DNA of 64,000 nucleotides, taken from Paenibacillus glycanilyticus. GTDB lineage: Bacteria; Bacillota; Bacilli; Paenibacillales; Paenibacillaceae. Every line of letters begins with the position of its first letter. The stretch's first letter is position 1. Shown here piece by piece: positions 1 through 9,788 of the stretch. The position numbers were made by a program, and so were the translations under genes. Below the pieces are notes generated by a model, which was not told the origin of the DNA, did not search any database, and worked only from the letters and a program-made list of their open reading frames with translations. The stretch covers positions 620,001 to 684,000 of the forward strand of contig NZ_JAMBNP010000002.1 of the NCBI RefSeq assembly GCF_023715145.1, read 5' to 3'.

Positions 1-180
1 AAGAGAGAGCGGGCTTTCTTCCCCAAGCTGGGGCGCAGGACCCGTGAACCCTCCCGAATTGTACATTTGCGATAAGGACCGGATCGATCCCGCACTTCCG
101 ACTTGCAGGACAGAGCTGTTCGATACGCTGTTTACTCTGAGCTGCTGTATAGTGATGGTCTGATAAATGGTCCAGTTCAT
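1..180 (-). CDS. gerPB: Spore germination protein GerPB (partial, runs off the window start)
   Basis: The first 60 codons are read on the minus strand from an ATG at 180 and the frame is still open at base 1. The residues NSSVLQVGSAGSI followed by GGFTGPAPQL match the GerPB family as I know it. GerP proteins are made late in the mother cell and are thought to let germinants pass through the spore coat. The ATG lies three bases after the stop of gerPA, so the two are co-transcribed, as in other gerP operons (gerPA-PF). The C-terminus is outside the window. Confidence 0.88.
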   Translation of the reverse strand, partial: MNWTIYQTITIQQLRVNSVSNSSVLQVGSAGSIRSLSQMYNSGGFTGPAPQLGEESPLSL

Positions 181-183
181 GCG

Positions 184-414
184 TTACACCACGGTTTCCA
201 AATTGTTCTGCGAGTTGTCTTGAACATCCGGATCAAGCGTGTTAGTGGCACTGACGGCGTTGTTCGAGTTTGCCAGACTTCCCGTGAGGAACGAGCCGGA
301 GCCAGCATAGGTTTTGGTCTGGCTGGATGGCGATACTTGAACGGCGTCACCGAATTGAACGACGGCACTTGAGCCGACGCTGACGACTTTGACAAATCCA
401 ACGATAGATGGCAT
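184..414 (-). CDS. gerPA: Spore germination protein GerPA
   Basis: A 76-residue protein of the GerPA/GerPF family: it starts MPSIVG, has a VQFGD stretch, then SPSSQTKTYAGSGSF and an NTLDPD motif, all typical of this short, glycine-, serine- and asparagine-rich family. It is the first gene of a minus-strand operon and is followed by gerPB, which favours GerPA over its paralogue GerPF. The ATG at 414 has an AAAGGGTGA ribosome site upstream. Role by family: coat-associated protein needed for nutrient access to the inner spore membrane. A sigma-K-like promoter lies about 40 bases upstream. Confidence 0.88.
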   Translation of the reverse strand: MPSIVGFVKVVSVGSSAVVQFGDAVQVSPSSQTKTYAGSGSFLTGSLANSNNAVSATNTLDPDVQDNSQNNLETVV

Positions 415-451
415 GCGTACTCACCCTTTTCCCTTTAAGCATCTTGTATAT

Positions 452-479
452 TATCGTATGCGGCATTCGCCCAGAGGTT
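452..479 (-). promoter_or_regulatory. Sigma-K-type promoter for gerP
   Basis: On the minus strand CATACGATA (bases 452-460) fits the sigma-K -10 pattern CATAnnnTA exactly. An AAC triplet lies 16 bases upstream (477-479), where the short -35 AC element is expected. gerP operons are known late mother-cell (sigma K) genes, so position and content agree. Not tested experimentally here. Confidence 0.6.
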
Positions 480-576
480 CCGCTGCCCGCGTGTGCGGGT
501 GTCTCTGTTCTCGAAAAGTAGCGGCTCCGCCCAGCTTCGCATATATTGTAATGGAATGGCTGGAGGTGAACGGATC

Positions 577-1026
577 GTGGACAATAAATGGGATGAGCTT
601 GAGAGATGGCTGGACGGCCAGCGTTTGCCAAAGGGCTTTGATGTCATGAAGGAACCGGATTGGGTAGAGAAATTTGTCAGGAAAATGATGACCAAGTCGC
701 TGCCGGCAGCAGCTAATTCCATACTCGATCAGACGGAGGGAGATGAGGGGATATCGTTTTTCGAGACCCATCATTTCTTGCTCGTGAAGTTCCATCTCCC
801 GCGTGAAGTAAACCGGGAAACGCTTCGCCTCTACGTTCGGGACGATCGGTTGCGGATTGAAGGCCTTCCCAACCAGCAGAAGGAAATCATCAAGCTGCCA
901 AAGCTTGTTAAGCCGACCATATGCCAAGCGGTTGTGAAAAACTACATTTTACAAGTGAAGCTGCGTAAAAGGCCCAGGGCCGGCGCTTATCACGAAGCAG
1001 ACATACGATGGTTGAAAGGCCGCTAG
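577..1026 (+). CDS. Hsp20/alpha-crystallin-like protein, GerT/CotP-type spore protein
   Basis: A 149-residue protein with one alpha-crystallin-like domain in its second half (from about residue 60: HHFLLVKFHLP, then the LRLYVRDDRLRIEG strand pattern). No signal peptide or membrane segment. I place the start at GTG 577, six bases after a GGAGGTGAA ribosome site at 562-570; the longer open frame from 493 has no ribosome site. Divergent from the gerP operon, which fits a spore coat or germination role like B. subtilis GerT (Hsp20 family), but sequence alone does not separate GerT, CotP and cytosolic small heat-shock proteins. Confidence 0.65.
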   Translation: MDNKWDELERWLDGQRLPKGFDVMKEPDWVEKFVRKMMTKSLPAAANSILDQTEGDEGISFFETHHFLLVKFHLPREVNRETLRLYVRDDRLRIEGLPNQQKEIIKLPKLVKPTICQAVVKNYILQVKLRKRPRAGAYHEADIRWLKGR

Positions 1027-1112
1027 TTCCGGGCCTTGCGGCTGTCGTTTTTTTAATAGGACTTGTCACCGAATCTTACGGTTTGCGGCTGGCGAACGGA
1101 TGGACAATCCCT

Positions 1113-1118
1113 TATAAT
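1113..1118 (+). promoter_or_regulatory. Probable -10 element (TATAAT)
   Basis: A perfect TATAAT stands 45 bases before the start of the small membrane protein at 1163. The matching -35 is poor (TGGCGA at 1090-1095, 17-base spacer), so this is a moderate vegetative promoter call for the two small membrane genes that follow. Confidence 0.45.
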
Positions 1119-1162
1119 GCTAATAGTGTGTACTTGCATTAATACATAGGGGAGTGTATGCA

Positions 1163-1363
1163 GTGACTTTAGTCGATGTCAGTGACATCTCTGCTTCATT
1201 ATTTATTATCGGGGTCGTCTTTCTATTGCTCATTTTCGGGTTATTAAGTCTTGGCATTCTTCGTATGTTCCAGCAGCGCTTCCGTTACGGATGGGTTTGT
1301 TTTGCGGGGGCGGTTATCAGCTTTGTCGCCTTAATGATTATTTTGAACAAATGGTATTTATAG
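1163..1363 (+). CDS. Small two-helix membrane protein, unknown function
   Basis: A 66-residue protein that is almost entirely two hydrophobic helices (about residues 10-32 and 44-63) separated by a short basic loop with QQRFRYG. The GTG at 1163 is eight bases after a GGGGAG site; a GTG at 1154 is possible but sits on that site. The next gene, also a small membrane protein, follows after 33 bases, so the pair is probably one transcript. I do not recognise a named family. Confidence 0.6.
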   Translation: MTLVDVSDISASLFIIGVVFLLLIFGLLSLGILRMFQQRFRYGWVCFAGAVISFVALMIILNKWYL

Positions 1364-1396
1364 CGGGTATCTGCAGATGAGTAGGGGGTGCCCGTT

Positions 1397-1621
1397 ATGA
1401 TGTGGACGGCAATCTGGTTTGTTATTAATATGTTCTTCGTAGCATCGGTCATTACGCTGCTGTTCATGCACCGCTCCGTGACGGAGGCGGTACAGGATCC
1501 CGCAGGCGCAGCGCGCCTGGCAGCGGCAAAGAAGAGACGTAAGGTCGTATCGATCTTAAGTCTGGTGTTATTTCTGGCTATGTGTGCAAGTTTTCTGATA
1601 AACATGCGCCTGAACGGTTGA
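1397..1621 (+). CDS. Small membrane protein, unknown function
   Basis: A 74-residue protein with two hydrophobic helices (about residues 3-25 and 50-70) and a central charged segment ending AAAKKRRK, which would stay in the cytoplasm. The ATG at 1397 follows a GGGGG site by eight bases. It is the second gene of the pair and is followed directly by a strong terminator. No family recognised. Confidence 0.6.
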   Translation: MMWTAIWFVINMFFVASVITLLFMHRSVTEAVQDPAGAARLAAAKKRRKVVSILSLVLFLAMCASFLINMRLNG

Positions 1622-1641
1622 TCAGGCTGCATCTGAGAAGA

Positions 1642-1669
1642 GGCTCTCATTGACGAGAGTCTTTTTTTT
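1642..1669 (+). terminator. Rho-independent terminator after the small membrane genes
   Basis: GGCTCTC and GAGAGTC pair around a six-base loop and are followed by a run of eight T. Confidence 0.8.
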
Positions 1670-1714
1670 CGGCATTATGAATAGAAAGAGACTTTTTTGT
1701 CGGAGGTTCTTACC

Positions 1715-2155
1715 TTGCATACAATAGAAGAAATTATACAACGAATGACCGGACAAGGACTTCGCATCACGGATCAGCGCAAATCGCTGGCCAAATTATT
1801 CGCGGAGACCCCGGGGTACCTGGCACCTAAGGAAGTTTATGAATATATGGGCAAATCCTACACGGGCTTAAGCTTTGATACCGTGTACCGCAATCTGCGC
1901 GTGATGGAGGAGCTTGGCGTTATCGAGCAGGTCATCTTTGAGGATGGCGTAAAGTTTAAGCTGCATTGCAGGGAAAACGAACATCACCACCATATGATCT
2001 GTCTGCAATGCGGCCGGACGTATCCGATTATATTCTGCCCCATGGAGCAGACTGCAGTGCCGGATGATTTCCGAGTGGTGAAGCATAAATTTGAAGTGTT
2101 CGGTTATTGTAAAGACTGCATTCAAGAAGAAGCCGCGGCGGCGGGAGAAAACTGA
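1715..2155 (+). CDS. zur: Fur-family metal regulator, probably Zur
   Basis: A 146-residue Fur-family repressor: N-terminal winged helix (about residues 10-75, with [10 protein letters not shown] as recognition helix), then the dimerisation and metal-binding half with [11 protein letters not shown] and a C-terminal FGYCKDC, giving the two CxxC pairs of the structural zinc site. The TTG start at 1715 is eight bases after GGAGG. I call it Zur because znuACB with a Zur-like operator lies 3 kb downstream, while a second Fur-family gene at 50188 sits in the conserved fur position. PerR or another paralogue cannot be fully excluded. Confidence 0.75.
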   Translation: MHTIEEIIQRMTGQGLRITDQRKSLAKLFAETPGYLAPKEVYEYMGKSYTGLSFDTVYRNLRVMEELGVIEQVIFEDGVKFKLHCRENEHHHHMICLQCGRTYPIIFCPMEQTAVPDDFRVVKHKFEVFGYCKDCIQEEAAAAGEN

Positions 2156-2430
2156 TGGCGGGAGGCCGAACAGCTGTAAGAGTGCTGAAGGCGCCGGTTA
2201 TCTTCTATCGGAAGGTTATTTCGCCTCTCACTCCGCCGACCTGCCGGTATTATCCTACCTGCTCCGCATACGCTTTGGAGGCATTGGAGAAGCATGGCGC
2301 GGTCAAAGGCTCGTGGCTGGCCGCAAAGCGGATTGCACGCTGCCATCCCTTTCATCCGGGAGGCTATGACCCGGTACCGCCTGCGGCGGGAGAGCGGGAG
2401 GAAGAAGCGGGAAGCAAGGCTGCTCCTTGA
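2155..2430 (+). CDS. yidD: YidD, membrane protein insertion efficiency factor
   Basis: A 91-residue YidD-family protein. It carries the family's signature [15 protein letters not shown] (about residues 30-44) and [13 protein letters not shown] (about 63-75). YidD is a small peripheral inner-membrane protein that assists YidC-dependent insertion. The ATG overlaps the last base of the zur stop, so both genes are translationally coupled. The C-terminal tail is charged and variable. Confidence 0.92.
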   Translation: MAGGRTAVRVLKAPVIFYRKVISPLTPPTCRYYPTCSAYALEALEKHGAVKGSWLAAKRIARCHPFHPGGYDPVPPAAGEREEEAGSKAAP

Positions 2431-2504
2431 CAATAGAGCGCCCAATTGGTTATATTTTGTCATATAAGCATATTTGGTATATTCGATGAACGGATAAGTA
2501 CGAT

Positions 2505-2766
2505 GAAGACGCCATAACAGAGAGCCGGGCAACACGCTGGAAGCCGGTATGGATAAGCATCCGAAGATGGTCCTGGAGAATCCGTTTCCGAGCCTGAAAG
2601 GTTGGGTAAGGAGATGGCGCATGGCTGGCGTTAACAGCTTTGCCGCCCTACGCAGGCGGCACACGAAGCTGCTGTGCTGATGTTATTTTGCTCTAGCGCA
2701 GCGGGAATTTGGGTGGTACCGCGTGAGTGAATGTACTCTCGTCCCATGTTGGACGGGAGTTTTTTG
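2505..2766 (+). promoter_or_regulatory. T-box riboswitch, methionine-specific (AUG specifier)
   Basis: The leader has the stem I landmarks AGAGAGCCGG and GGAAGCCGG (2520-2546), then an ATG followed by G (2567-2570) just before TCCTGGAG, the place where the specifier codon sits in T-box leaders. The conserved T-box AATTTGGGTGGTACCGCG lies at 2706-2723, and a terminator (ACTCTCGTCC pairing with GGACGGGAGT, then T6) ends at 2766. The AUG specifier agrees with the downstream methionyl-tRNA synthetase. Uncharged tRNA-Met would stabilise the antiterminator and turn metG on. The fold was read by eye, not computed. Confidence 0.9.
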
Positions 2767-2810
2767 CGTTCAAATATAAGAAAGGATAGGTTGTTGTTCC
2801 ATACCTTGCT

Positions 2811-2871
2811 TATATTTCGCCGCGAAAAGCAGGCTGCTCCTCCTAGGAATGGCGCAGCCGCTTACGCTTGT
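2811..2871 (+). repeat. Intergenic hairpin repeat, copy 1
   Basis: About 61 bases between the T-box terminator and the metG ribosome site. It shares CGCGAAA, CTGCTCCTCCTA, GCAGCCG and CGCTTG, in the same order and spacing, with 42882-42942 upstream of bkdAA. GGCTGC and GCAGCC can pair to form a stem. Both copies are in the same orientation relative to the next gene. Function unknown. Confidence 0.65.
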
Positions 2872-2904
2872 CAGGCTTAAATACGTAAATAAATGGAGGA
2901 ATAA

Positions 2905-4902
<1,998 letters not shown>

Positions 4903-4916
4903 GGATGTGTGCTTTA

Positions 4917-4955
4917 GGGGACCGCCCGGATCTGGAATCCGCGGCGGTTCTCTTG
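4917..4955 (+). terminator. Possible terminator after metG
   Basis: GGGGACCGCC and GGCGGTTCTC pair over ten bases with an inner CGGAT/ATCCG helix. The following tract is only TTGCG, so termination may be weak. Confidence 0.5.
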
Positions 4956-5009
4956 CGTACGGACGTATGGCCGGATATAAGCGCGTTAATAGTAGATAAT
5001 AGTTTATAG

Positions 5010-5038
5010 TTGACAGGGGTTAACACCACTCGTATAAT
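5010..5038 (+). promoter_or_regulatory. Sigma-A promoter of znuACB
   Basis: TTGACA (5010-5015) and TATAAT (5033-5038) are both perfect consensus with a 17-base spacer. The transcription start should be near 5045, inside the adjacent Zur box. Confidence 0.9.
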
Positions 5039-5040
5039 CT

Positions 5041-5061
5041 TAAACGTAATAGTAACGATTA
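5041..5061. promoter_or_regulatory. Zur box at the znuACB start site
   Basis: The 21 bases at 5041-5061, read on the minus strand as TAATCGTTAC-T-ATTACGTTTA, match the Bacillus Zur operator pattern AAATCGTAAT-N-ATTACGATTT at about 17 positions. The site starts two bases after the -10 element, so bound Zur would block initiation when zinc is plentiful. Confidence 0.75.
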
Positions 5062-5094
5062 CTAACAAGAGTGATGGAAATGGAGATTATACGA

Positions 5095-6051
5095 ATGCGT
5101 TATATGAAATCTATCAGCCTGCTGCTGCTGGCGGTAACTTTATTGCTGTCGGCCTGCGGGAATAACACGAATAAAACGCTTGTTGAGGGCAAGACCAATG
5201 TTGTGACCAGCTTTTATCCCCTCTATTATTTGGCTTCGCAGATCGGGGGCGACAATGTCAATGTCGTTAACCTCATCCCTGCCGGCGTCGAGCCGCATGA
5301 CTGGACGCCCAAGAGCAAGGATCTGACCATCGCATCGAAAGCGCAGCTTTTTCTATACAACGGGGCCGGCCTGGAAGGCTGGACGGATGATTTCCTTAAA
5401 GGCTTGCCGAAGAACAACGGGCTTATCGCTGCAGAGATGAGCAAGGGGATCGAGCTGATTCACGGCAATCCCGAGGAAGAGGAAGAGCATGCCGGTGAAG
5501 ACCATGATCATGAAAATGATCTCGATGTTGATCCTCATACCTGGGTAAGTCCAAAGTCTGCTATAATTATGGCGGCGAATGTAAAAGACAGCCTGATTCA
5601 GGCGGATGCTGCCCACAAAGATCAATTTGAAGCCAATTATAAGGAACTGGTGGGTAAGCTCGAAGCGCTGAACGATGAGTTTGAGAGCAAGCTGGCTGCC
5701 GCTCCGCATAAGTCGATTGTTGTATCCCATCAAGCCTTTGGTTATTTGGCCAGAGATTACGGACTGAAGCAGATCGCCATAACGGGGTTGTCTCCCGACG
5801 CGGAGCCTCGTGCGCAGGATCTCCTGGACGTAGCGAAGCTGGTAAAGTCGGAAGGCATTAAGTATATTTACTTCGAAGAGCTTGTCTCTCCCGACCTGGC
5901 AAAGACTATCGCCAGCGAGACCGACACCAAGCTATTGGTCCTTAACCCGATTGAAGGACTTACTCCGAAACAGGAAAAGGCCGGAGAAGATTACGTAAGC
6001 CTTATGGAACAAAATCTGCAAAATTTATTGACCGGACTGCAGGAAAAATAA
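5095..6051 (+). CDS. znuA: Zinc ABC transporter substrate-binding lipoprotein
   Basis: A 318-residue cluster A-I metal-binding lipoprotein. The N-terminus is a lipoprotein signal with LSAC at residues 18-21 (Cys21 lipidated). An acidic, histidine-rich loop (about 123-150, including EEEEEHAGEDHDHE) is typical of zinc rather than manganese binders, and further His residues (DPHTW, VVSHQAFGY) supply the site. I start at ATG 5095, nine bases after TGGAG; an in-frame start at 5071 has no ribosome site. First gene of the Zur-controlled operon, delivering zinc to ZnuB/ZnuC. Confidence 0.93.
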   Translation: MRYMKSISLLLLAVTLLLSACGNNTNKTLVEGKTNVVTSFYPLYYLASQIGGDNVNVVNLIPAGVEPHDWTPKSKDLTIASKAQLFLYNGAGLEGWTDDFLKGLPKNNGLIAAEMSKGIELIHGNPEEEEEHAGEDHDHENDLDVDPHTWVSPKSAIIMAANVKDSLIQADAAHKDQFEANYKELVGKLEALNDEFESKLAAAPHKSIVVSHQAFGYLARDYGLKQIAITGLSPDAEPRAQDLLDVAKLVKSEGIKYIYFEELVSPDLAKTIASETDTKLLVLNPIEGLTPKQEKAGEDYVSLMEQNLQNLLTGLQEK

Positions 6052-6082
6052 CCTGGTATTGGCGAGAGAGAGGAGGGCAACG

Positions 6083-6883
6083 ATGCAAAATAACAGTTGC
6101 CACCAAGATATAATAACGCTTGAGAACGTATCCTTTTCCTATCAGAATCAAGCGGTTCACAGAGGGCTTAATTTCTCGGTGAAGGAGCGGGACTTTATTG
6201 GCCTGATCGGCTCCAACGGCGCGGGCAAAACCACTTTGCTGCGCATGATCGTTGGGCTCCTTAAGCCGGAGAGCGGAAACATCCGCCTGTTTGGCAAGCC
6301 GGTATCCCAATTCAAGGATTGGGACCGAATCGGTTATGTTCCGCAAAAAAACTCCTTCAATCCCTTGTTCCCGGCGACGGTTCGGGAGGTTGTATTGTCT
6401 GGCCTGTACAGCCGCAACAAGCTGTTCCGCAAAATCACGAAGGCTGACCAGAAGAAATGCGATGACGCGCTGCACGCGATGAACATCGAGGATTTGGCAA
6501 TGAAGCGGATTGGCGAGCTGTCCGGCGGACAGCAGCAGCGCGTGTTTTTGGCGAGAGCGCTGATTAATAATCCCTCGCTGCTTATATTGGATGAACCTAC
6601 GGTCGGAATTGATTCGGAGACGCAGGAAGGCTTCTTCCATATGATCAAGCATATGCATCAACATCACAACATTACGTTTTTGATGGTATCGCATGACATG
6701 GAGATGATCCGCTCTTATCTGGGTCAGCAGCCTGCAGCCGAGAGCGGCAAGCTGAAGTTCTATAAGAAGCATTCGCATGATCTGCAGGATTGCGTAGAGA
6801 ATGATTTGACGCATAGCTTGAAGGAGCTTCGTCAACAAATGGAGAGCAGGAGAGAGGTCGTTACGGTTGGAGATCTTGGCTAG
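6083..6883 (+). CDS. znuC: Zinc ABC transporter ATP-binding protein
   Basis: A 266-residue ABC ATPase with Walker A GSNGAGKTT (about residues 43-51), Q-loop region VPQKNSF, signature LSGGQQQR, Walker B LLILDEPTVGID and the switch histidine in VSHD. ATG 6083 follows AGGAGG by seven bases. It powers zinc uptake through ZnuB. The C-terminal tail, about 40 residues past the ATPase core, overlaps the start of znuB by 17 bases. Confidence 0.93.
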   Translation: MQNNSCHQDIITLENVSFSYQNQAVHRGLNFSVKERDFIGLIGSNGAGKTTLLRMIVGLLKPESGNIRLFGKPVSQFKDWDRIGYVPQKNSFNPLFPATVREVVLSGLYSRNKLFRKITKADQKKCDDALHAMNIEDLAMKRIGELSGGQQQRVFLARALINNPSLLILDEPTVGIDSETQEGFFHMIKHMHQHHNITFLMVSHDMEMIRSYLGQQPAAESGKLKFYKKHSHDLQDCVENDLTHSLKELRQQMESRREVVTVGDLG

Positions 6884-7676
6884 TGAGTTTTTTCAGCGGG
6901 CATTGATCGGAGGCATACTGATCGGGATAACCGCCCCCCTTATGGGCATCTTTCTGGTGCTGCGCCGTTTATCGATGATTGGGGATACCTTGTCCCATGT
7001 TTCGATTGCGGGAGTAGCTCTCGGGTTCCTGATAGGCGTCTATCCGGTTGCTGTTGGCTTAATATTCGCGATTATTGCTTCGTTCTTTATCGAGAAGCTG
7101 AGGAAGACCTATAAATCCTATGCCGAATTGTCCATAGCCATTATTATGTCGGGCGGCGTTGCGCTGGCCTCGATTATGTTTACAATGGGCAGAGGCTACA
7201 ACGTGAACGTCAATGGCTATTTATTCGGCAGCATTCTTACCCTTGACAATGTGGATTTGATTACGATTGCCGTCGTAACCATTGTCGTGCTCGTTGCGAT
7301 CATATCCCAGCAGAAGGAACTGTTTTTGCTCACGTTTGACGAGGATGCGGCAGCTGTAAGCGGCTTGCCCGTTCGGTTCTATAATGTTATGATTAGCGTG
7401 CTTACTGCACTTGTCATTAGCGCATCTATTAAAATCGTAGGAGCGTTGCTTGTTTCGGCACTGCTTACCATCCCTGCAGCCTGCAGCCTCATTATTGCGC
7501 GCAGCTTCCGTCAAAGCGTCATTACGGTCGTTATCATCGGCGAGCTGGCCGTTGTTCTTGGACTGATGCTGGCAGGAGTGTGGAACCTGGCGCCGGGCGG
7601 TACAATCGTGTTGTTATTGATTGCGATTATGCTTGTTCTTCTTCTGCTGAAGCGCGGTATGAAGATGGGCAGTTAA
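6867..7676 (+). CDS. znuB: Zinc ABC transporter permease
   Basis: A 269-residue ABC-3 family permease with about eight hydrophobic helices and the family's LRRLSMIGDTLSHVSIAG segment near residues 32-49. The TTG start at 6867 lies nine bases after AGAGAGG inside the end of znuC, so translation is coupled. It forms the membrane channel for zinc delivered by ZnuA. Confidence 0.92.
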   Translation: MEILASEFFQRALIGGILIGITAPLMGIFLVLRRLSMIGDTLSHVSIAGVALGFLIGVYPVAVGLIFAIIASFFIEKLRKTYKSYAELSIAIIMSGGVALASIMFTMGRGYNVNVNGYLFGSILTLDNVDLITIAVVTIVVLVAIISQQKELFLLTFDEDAAAVSGLPVRFYNVMISVLTALVISASIKIVGALLVSALLTIPAACSLIIARSFRQSVITVVIIGELAVVLGLMLAGVWNLAPGGTIVLLLIAIMLVLLLLKRGMKMGS

Positions 7677-7697
7677 CTTCGACTGAGGTGTTTAACT

Positions 7698-8414
7698 TTG
7701 GATAACATTAACGTATGGCTGGCGTTTGGCGCCGGCTTTGCTTCATTTATCTCGCCTTGCTGCCTGCCTTTATATCCCTCGTACTTATCTTACATAACCG
7801 GCATTTCCGTCAGTGATCTGAAGCAAAATAACCATACTTCCCATATGAGAATGAGAACGATGTCTCATACGCTATTTTTCATTCTCGGGTTTTGTACCGT
7901 TTATTACACGCTGGGCTACGGCTCCAACGTGTTCGCAGAGTTCTTCAGCCAATACGAAGATCTTATCCGTAAACTCTCCGCCATATTGATCGTATTAATG
8001 GGATTATTCCTCGCCGGAATCTTCCAGCCTCAAGTGCTTATGAAGGAACGCCGCTTCAACTTCGATCCGTCGAAGAAAACGGGTTATCTCGGTTCCTTTA
8101 TATTTGGCGTAGGCTTCTCGGCAGGTTGGACGCCATGTATCGGTCCTGCATTAACCGCGATTTTAGCGCTCGCGGCATCGAAGCCGGGAACTTGGTTCCA
8201 GCTTACCACTGCGTACGCTTTGGGATTTGCGATTCCATTCTTTTTGCTGGCCTTCTTCCTTGGCTCGGCACGCTGGCTGCTGAAATATTCGTCGGTTGTC
8301 ATGCGCATTGGCGGAGGTGTCATGGTGCTTATGGGGATTCTTCTGTTTACCGATCAGATGACCAAAATCACGATTTGGCTGAACCAGGTGACACCTGCTT
8401 TTATGAAGTTTTAA
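7698..8414 (+). CDS. ccdA: CcdA, cytochrome c biogenesis thiol-disulfide membrane protein
   Basis: A 238-residue DsbD/CcdA-family protein with six predicted membrane helices. Conserved cysteines appear in helix 1 (SPCCLPLYPSYLSY) and helix 4 (WTPCIGPALTAIL), the pair that relays electrons from cytoplasmic thioredoxin to extracytoplasmic thiol proteins. TTG 7698 is seven bases after GAGGTG. It lies 21 bases after znuB in the same direction and may be read from the znu transcript, though its role (cytochrome c and spore envelope thiols) is separate from zinc uptake. Confidence 0.9.
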   Translation: MDNINVWLAFGAGFASFISPCCLPLYPSYLSYITGISVSDLKQNNHTSHMRMRTMSHTLFFILGFCTVYYTLGYGSNVFAEFFSQYEDLIRKLSAILIVLMGLFLAGIFQPQVLMKERRFNFDPSKKTGYLGSFIFGVGFSAGWTPCIGPALTAILALAASKPGTWFQLTTAYALGFAIPFFLLAFFLGSARWLLKYSSVVMRIGGGVMVLMGILLFTDQMTKITIWLNQVTPAFMKF

Positions 8415-8437
8415 TGACATGGCGTAAGCAAATCGGC

Positions 8438-8467
8438 TTGCAGACGCATCAAAAATCGTTGTATGAT
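8438..8467 (+). promoter_or_regulatory. Probable promoter of mntR
   Basis: TTGCAG (8438-8443) and TATGAT (8462-8467) are separated by 18 bases, about 55 bases before the mntR start. Confidence 0.5.
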
Positions 8468-8522
8468 ACTAAGAGTAACGCCATGAGACAAGGTGTAGAA
8501 TGCAGGGTTAGGGGGTTCTTCA

Positions 8523-8945
8523 TTGCCGACTCCGAGCATGGAAGACTACTTGGAACGTATTTATAAGCTTATTGACGAGAAAGGCTATGCGCGCGTATCG
8601 GATATAGCCGAAGGGCTTGAGGTGCATCCTTCATCTGTCACCAAGATGATTCAGAAGCTGGACAAAGACAATTACTTGATCTACGAGAAATACCGCGGGC
8701 TTGTTCTGACGAGCAAAGGGAAGAAGATGGGCAAACGGCTTGTTGACCGACATCATTTGCTTGAGTCGTTCCTGACGATTATCGGCGTTCAGGAGGAGAA
8801 TATTTACCGCGATGTGGAAGGCATCGAGCATCATTTAAGCTGGGATTCAATCACTTGCATTGAGACGTTGGTTGAATTCTTTAACCGTGAGCCATCTCGC
8901 TTGGACGAGCTGAGAGGGATCCGGACCGAACTGGATACGGAATGA
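8523..8945 (+). CDS. mntR: MntR, manganese-responsive DtxR-family regulator
   Basis: A 140-residue DtxR/MntR-type repressor: winged helix at about residues 1-65 ([23 protein letters not shown]) and a dimerisation/metal domain without the SH3 domain of DtxR. Metal ligands expected in MntR are visible: Asp8 (MEDYLE), His in DRHHLL, Glu in DVEGIEHH. It represses Mn(II) importers when manganese is high. The TTG start at 8523 follows a GGGGG site. No mntH or mntABCD lies in the window. Confidence 0.93.
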   Translation: MPTPSMEDYLERIYKLIDEKGYARVSDIAEGLEVHPSSVTKMIQKLDKDNYLIYEKYRGLVLTSKGKKMGKRLVDRHHLLESFLTIIGVQEENIYRDVEGIEHHLSWDSITCIETLVEFFNREPSRLDELRGIRTELDTE

Positions 8946-8947
8946 AA

Positions 8948-8973
8948 GCTCGCCGCTTGCGGCGGGCTTTTTT
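8948..8973 (+). terminator. Terminator after mntR
   Basis: GCTCGCCGC pairs with GCGGCGGGC around TT, followed by six T. Confidence 0.88.
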
Positions 8974-9026
8974 AGTTGTCTGATGTGGGAGGGCAGCGCA
9001 AAAAGCCCACCGCGAAAACTTGCATT

Positions 9027-9620
9027 CTAGATTTCGCTGTTCTTTATACCAAGCACATCCCAAACCATCTCTCTTATCTCCGGTACCCTTGTTTCTTCAA
9101 ATGACGGGTGGGTCTTGAACCACCTCACATTTAGAGGAGAAGGGTGGGGAAGAACGATGGCAGGTTTGCCGTTAAGCGGGTTGTTCTTGAAAACCAAATC
9201 TTCGAAGCTCTCTTTCGGGAACAAGTATTTTGCTGCGCGGGCGCCAATTATGATATAGAGCTCGTTATCGACCATTTCGATTTCTTTTGCCAGCCATTTA
9301 TTCGCACAAGCAAGAGGAGGAGGATTGTCGCCGCCTTTCGGATGCTTGCCCGGGAAACAATGCGCCATTCCGGACATATAAAAGTTATCTTCATTGTAGA
9401 AAATCTCATCTGTGATTTGGTACCACTGATACTTCAATTTAGCTCCGGAAGGGTCGTTAAAAGGCCGGCCGGTTTCATGTACCCGCTTGGACGGAGCTTG
9501 GCCGATCTGCATGATTTTTGAATGCTCTTTCCCATGAAAGACGGGTTTTGGCATGAATCCGAACTTTTGCTTACAGTCCTGGCACATCAAAATTTGTTCT
9601 TTTATGTCATAAAAACTCAT
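9027..9620 (-). CDS. Uracil-DNA glycosylase family protein
   Basis: A 197-residue protein of the UDG superfamily. GQAPSKRVHETGRPF (about residues 40-54) matches the first active-site loop of the family 4/5-like enzymes, and LPHPSPLN (about 159-166) matches the DNA-binding loop motif. An N-terminal CQDC could be a metal pair, but the four-cysteine iron-sulfur pattern of family 4 is incomplete. Expected role: removing uracil or related lesions in base excision repair. The ATG at 9620 has GGAGATC upstream. Stands alone on the minus strand. Confidence 0.8.
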   Translation of the reverse strand: MSFYDIKEQILMCQDCKQKFGFMPKPVFHGKEHSKIMQIGQAPSKRVHETGRPFNDPSGAKLKYQWYQITDEIFYNEDNFYMSGMAHCFPGKHPKGGDNPPPLACANKWLAKEIEMVDNELYIIIGARAAKYLFPKESFEDLVFKNNPLNGKPAIVLPHPSPLNVRWFKTHPSFEETRVPEIREMVWDVLGIKNSEI

Positions 9621-9788
9621 TGTCTGATCTCCGTTGCTTGCCTATTTTCCTCGTTGCCGAGAGAATTGCGTATATTCCGTTACCTATTTTCTCACAAACA
9701 CTAACATGTAGACAATTCTCCCTTGCATATATACTTCTGATGGAAGCCGAATCCACGCTGCTTCCGTTGTCCGGAGGAGGATGCGGAA

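Noticed and set aside
36..180. Plus-strand frames at the window start
   Set aside because: They are shadows of gerPA and gerPB, whose minus-strand products match known families.
493..576. Longer start of the Hsp20-like gene
   Set aside because: No ribosome site before 493, whereas GTG 577 has GGAGGTGAA at good distance.
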